A DNA stretch of 9,181 nucleotides from Chloroflexota bacterium (lineage in GTDB: Bacteria; Chloroflexota; Dehalococcoidia; Lucifugimonadales; UBA3495), in the NCBI GenBank assembly GCA_022562335.1, contig JADFPM010000097.1, positions 1 through 9,181 on the forward strand, given 5' to 3'. How positions within the stretch are numbered: position 1 is the stretch's first letter; every line of letters starts with the position of its first letter. This document shows, one piece after another, positions 6,656-9,181 of this stretch. The notes beneath the pieces were generated by a model, which worked only from the letters and a program-made list of their open reading frames with translations, was not told the origin of the DNA and did not search any database. The translations under genes and the position numbers were made by a program.

Positions 6656-6793
6656 CGATGCTCCTCAGTCCTGCCGGGGCTTGTGTAGAAAACCCCAGGC
6701 CTTTCTAAAAGTGATTCAGGTTCACGCATCAAAACATGCCCGAAATATTCATCACTTCCATGTTTTATGACGAGAACCCTCTATTTGAGCCTG

Positions 6794-7582
6794 CTACAGG
6801 CCTAAAATGTTTTCCAAGCCTACCACAAGACCCTTTCGAGTCACAACGTCCTTGATGCAGCGGATCACGCCGGGCATGTAGCAGTCGCGGCCCAGGGTAT
6901 CGTGCCGCAAGGTCAACGTTTGACCTGCGGTCCCCAGTATGACCTCGTGATGCGCGCTACGGCCGGGCATCCGGATGCTATGGATGGACACGCCGTTGTA
7001 ATCGCCGCCACGAGTCCCCGGCAGGTTCTCCCGCTCGGGCACGTTGCGCTGAAACTTTCGCTGGTCCCCGATGGCCTTGGCCAACGCCATGGCAAAACCC
7101 GAGGGTGCATCTATCTTCGCTTCGTGGTGCGATTCTATGATATCCACATACTCGAAATAGGGCGCGGCCTGCTCCAATAACCGCTTCAAAACCACGGCGC
7201 CCAGGGCGAAATTGGGCGCGACGATCACGCCGATGTTCCCATCGTTGGCCATGGCGTCCAGTTGGTTCAGGTGTTCTTCGGTCAACCCGCTGGCGCCCAA
7301 TACAAGGTGTATGGAACGGCCCGCCGCGGCAGGAGCCGCTTCCATGCAGGCGGTGGCATTGGTGAAGTCCACCAGCACGTCGGGCCGGGTCTGCTCCAGC
7401 ATATCTGCCAAATTGGTGGATAGGGGAACGTTGGCGCCGCCGGACAGGGTCAACACGGGGCCCCTTTCCCGCTGGCATACGGCGCCCGCCAGCTCCAGGC
7501 CGTCTTCGGCGCTTACCGCCGCGACCGTCTCCATTCCCATCTTGCCGGTGGCGCCGTTGACAACCACTTTTATGGGCGCCAT
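6794..7582 (-). CDS. dapB: 4-hydroxy-tetrahydrodipicolinate reductase
   Basis: DapB reduces the DapA product with NAD(P)H to tetrahydrodipicolinate. The 262-residue protein is of usual length. It has the nucleotide-binding loop VNGATGKMG (8-16), LVDFTNA (70-76), GASGL (96-100), IVAPNFALGA (120-129), the catalytic block SHHEAKIDAPSGFA (151-164), and RMPGRSAHHEVILG (204-217) with TLTLRHD (222-228) closing the dimer/tetramer domain. His152 and Lys156 match the E. coli acid/base His159 and Lys163 in spacing. The start is the ATG at 7580-7582, with AGGAG six bases upstream; a frame reaching 7633 adds residues not seen in the family. It is the first gene of the dapB-asd-dehydrogenase-dapA cluster, preceded by a ~200-base leader that separates it from the hairpin downstream of pnp. 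A short hairpin (6789-6801) spans its stop codon. Confidence 0.96.
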   Translation of the reverse strand: MAPIKVVVNGATGKMGMETVAAVSAEDGLELAGAVCQRERGPVLTLSGGANVPLSTNLADMLEQTRPDVLVDFTNATACMEAAPAAAGRSIHLVLGASGLTEEHLNQLDAMANDGNIGVIVAPNFALGAVVLKRLLEQAAPYFEYVDIIESHHEAKIDAPSGFAMALAKAIGDQRKFQRNVPERENLPGTRGGDYNGVSIHSIRMPGRSAHHEVILGTAGQTLTLRHDTLGRDCYMPGVIRCIKDVVTRKGLVVGLENILGL

Positions 7583-7663
7583 TGCTGCTCCTATAAGGCG
7601 ATTCCCACGCCTACAATCAAAGGTTACCGCCAATACCGTTCAAGCCCTGACCAGAAGGTCTAG

Positions 7664-7672
7664 ATATTACCA
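7664..7672 (-). promoter_or_regulatory. Candidate extended -10 promoter for the dapB operon
   Basis: On the minus strand the nonamer TGGTAATAT joins a TG extension to a four-of-six -10 element about 80 bases before the dapB start. No good -35 is seen at 17 bp. A TTGAAC further downstream (7647-7652) with a weak TTGATT is an alternative. The 7583-7784 leader also holds a 10-bp direct repeat, GGAATCGCCT, at 7596-7605 and 7719-7728, and a small hairpin (7596-7612) beside the ribosome binding site. I could not fit it to a lysine riboswitch. Confidence 0.3.
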
Positions 7673-7784
7673 CTTATCAAATCCACCGAAAAGCGCAGGC
7701 AACGCGAGTAATCCGACGAGGCGATTCCGTGGCTTCCGGCGGTCTGGCCAAAGGCTGGCCTAAAACCAATGGTTTGTGAAAATC

Positions 7785-7812
7785 AAAGCCGGCCACGTTA
7801 GTGGCCGGCTTT
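7785..7812. terminator. Intrinsic terminator downstream of pnp, hairpin usable from both strands
   Basis: A perfect 12-bp stem, AAAGCCGGCCAC (7785-7796) with GTGGCCGGCTTT (7801-7812), and a 4-base loop. For pnp transcripts (minus strand) it is followed by TTTGATTTTC. On the plus strand it is followed by an unbroken T-run, although no plus-strand gene precedes it here. It lies 80-107 bases past the pnp stop and probably shields the dapB operon from pnp read-through. Confidence 0.85.
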
Positions 7813-7891
7813 TTTAACGCCTCTTTTGATGGGTCTTACCCCGTTTATACGGCTAGGGCGCTTGTATCCAGGCCCCGGGACCCGTTTCCGA

Positions 7892-9181
7892 TTAGTTGGC
7901 CCGGGGTCCGCCGCCCCCGCCCAAGAACCGGCGGTCGGGTCCGCCGGGCCTTCCTCCCGAACCACCCTGACCCCCAGGACCCCCCGGACCTCTAGGTCCG
8001 CCGGGTCCGCCGGGTCCGCTCGGCCTTGATCCTCCCCCTCCGCCACGGCCGCCGGAGAAACCTCCGGGCCTGCCGCCACGGCCCCGGTCGGAGGACCCTG
8101 GATTGGGGTTAGGGTTGGGCCGAGGCGTGGTGCTTCCGCCGTTATCGCCAAACAGAGCGCTTCGGGATAGGTTCAACCGTCCTTGAGAATCGATCTCTTG
8201 GATCATCACCGTGATCTCCTGGCCCACTTCCACCCCATCGTCCATGTCACCCAGGTCTTGGGTACGGACCAGGCCCTCCCGGCCGGGCATCAATTCGACG
8301 AACGCGCCGAAGTTCACTACCTTGGAGATCTTGCCGGTGAAAATGTCACCTACCTGAAGTTCCCGGGTAAGGCTATCCACCTTGCTGCGAGCCAACTCCA
8401 ACATGGCGGCGTCGATCCCGCCGATGGTCACCGACCCGTCGTCCTCGACGTTGATGGTGGTGCCCGTCTCTTCGCTGATGCCGCGGATGACCCGGCCTCC
8501 CGGTCCGATCAGGGCGCCGATCTTTGCCACGGCGATCTTCAGACGAATCATCTTGGGCGCGTAGGGGCTCATCTCCGCACGAGGCTGGGAGATGACCTCG
8601 TTCATCTTGTCCATGATGTGAAGGCGGCCGACCCTGGCCTGCTCCAGGGCTTCTTTGAGGATATTCTCGTCAAGCCCCGTCAGCTTGATGTCCATTTGCA
8701 GGGCGTTTATCCCGTTGACCGTGCCCGCGACCTTGAAGTCCATGTCGCCCAGGTAGTCTTCCATCCCTTGGATATCACTGAGGATGGCGTACTGGCCGTC
8801 CTCCCCGGTGATCAACCCCATGGCGATCCCGGATACGGGCTGCGATATGGGCACGCCGGCGTCCAGCAAGGCCAGCGTGCTGCCGCAAACGCTGCCCATG
8901 GATGTGCTGCCGTTGGAGCTCAGGATCTCCGAGACGAGCCTTATGGTGTAGGGGAACGAGTCTTCATCGGGAATCACATGGTTCAAGGCGCGCTCAGACA
9001 GCGCCCCGTGACCTATCTCTCTTCTGCCGGGCGAGCCTACTCGGCGTGCCTCGCCGACAGAGTAGGGCGGGAAGTTGTAGTGGAGCATGAAGCGCTTGGA
9101 TTCCGCTGGGCTGAGGGTGTCGAGCTTCTGGCGGTCTCCAACGGAGCCCAGCGTCACTACGGACAGGACCTGGGTCTCGCC
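7892..9181 (-). CDS. pnp: Polyribonucleotide nucleotidyltransferase (PNPase), 5' end cut by window
   Basis: PNPase degrades RNA 3' to 5' using phosphate and can add nucleotides in reverse; it works as a trimeric ring. The 429 residues seen begin at GETQVLSVVTLG, the start of the second RNase-PH domain, so roughly the first 300-330 residues lie beyond the right edge. In window numbering: the RNase-PH core runs to about residue 205, with the catalytic Asp142, Asp148 and Lys150 in EDYLGDMDFK, matching E. coli Asp486, Asp492 and Lys494. A KH domain follows (about 212-268) with the RNA-binding loop IGPGG, then an S1 domain (about 277-341) beginning GDIFTGKISKVVNFGAF. The last ~85 residues (345-429) are a low-complexity tail of Gly, Pro, Arg and Ser with RGRGG and repeated GPGGP units, presumably disordered. 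The frame ends at TAA 7892-7894. The long tail is unlike the short acidic or plain ends of many PNPases. Confidence 0.96.
   Translation of the reverse strand, partial: GETQVLSVVTLGSVGDRQKLDTLSPAESKRFMLHYNFPPYSVGEARRVGSPGRREIGHGALSERALNHVIPDEDSFPYTIRLVSEILSSNGSTSMGSVCGSTLALLDAGVPISQPVSGIAMGLITGEDGQYAILSDIQGMEDYLGDMDFKVAGTVNGINALQMDIKLTGLDENILKEALEQARVGRLHIMDKMNEVISQPRAEMSPYAPKMIRLKIAVAKIGALIGPGGRVIRGISEETGTTINVEDDGSVTIGGIDAAMLELARSKVDSLTRELQVGDIFTGKISKVVNFGAFVELMPGREGLVRTQDLGDMDDGVEVGQEITVMIQEIDSQGRLNLSRSALFGDNGGSTTPRPNPNPNPGSSDRGRGGRPGGFSGGRGGGGGSRPSGPGGPGGPRGPGGPGGQGGSGGRPGGPDRRFLGGGGGPRAN
7995..8020. repeat. 9-bp tandem repeat in the pnp tail
   Basis: Nearly three head-to-tail copies of GGTCCGCCG (7995-8003, 8004-8012, then 8013-8020 lacking the last bases). 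On the coding strand each unit encodes Gly-Gly-Pro in frame, so gain or loss of a unit lengthens or shortens the tail by three residues without a frameshift. Related GGTCCGCCG copies occur at 7904-7912 and nearby. Confidence 0.7.

Noticed and set aside
7583..7784. Possible lysine riboswitch before dapB.
   Set aside because: The leader is about the needed length only in total, and I could not see the multi-helix junction or conserved core, so I did not call it.
7798..8151. 117-codon minus-strand frame overlapping the PNPase tail in another phase.
   Set aside because: It runs into the terminator hairpin, is made of repetitive Ala/Gly/Pro/Asp from the low-complexity DNA, and has no family character.

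Overview
The window is an ordinary, gene-dense stretch of a GC-rich bacterial chromosome carrying core metabolic genes. I see no mobile element, CRISPR array, rRNA, tRNA, phage gene or integration scar. The neighbourhood pnp – dapB – asd – (aldehyde dehydrogenase) – dapA, close to purA, yqeY and purQ, recalls Chloroflexota of the Dehalococcoidia/SAR202 type. That placement is inferred from remembered gene order and protein character; no search was run.

Layout, left to right. Positions 1-1387 lie on the minus strand and hold the 5' part of purQ (cut by the window edge), yqeY, and a small VOC-fold protein gene. Positions 1388-1706 form a divergent control region with a candidate promoter for each direction. 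purA (1707-2993) is the only plus-strand gene. It converges on dapA at a strong two-way hairpin terminator (3025-3056). Positions 3100-7582 carry a minus-strand cluster read dapB, asd, aldehyde dehydrogenase, dapA. It is probably one operon with a leader at 7583-7784. Another strong hairpin (7785-7812) separates it from pnp (7892-9181, cut at its 5' end).

How the genes fit together. Asd, DapA and DapB are three of the early steps from aspartyl phosphate to tetrahydrodipicolinate, the route to lysine and diaminopimelate. The aldehyde dehydrogenase in the same cluster has all the catalytic residues of its superfamily, but its substrate cannot be read from the sequence. PurQ and PurA act in purine synthesis (the FGAM step and the IMP-to-AMP branch). 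YqeY is a small helical protein related to the GatB tail. PNPase is the phosphorolytic RNA exonuclease; here it has intact catalytic, KH and S1 parts plus a long Gly/Pro/Arg-rich tail.

I found no convincing new system. The items most worth a second look are the dehydrogenase inside the lysine operon, the RGG/collagen-like PNPase tail with its 9-bp DNA repeats, several palindromes placed within or just after promoters, and two tiny overlapping reading frames that run into the GTG start of asd.
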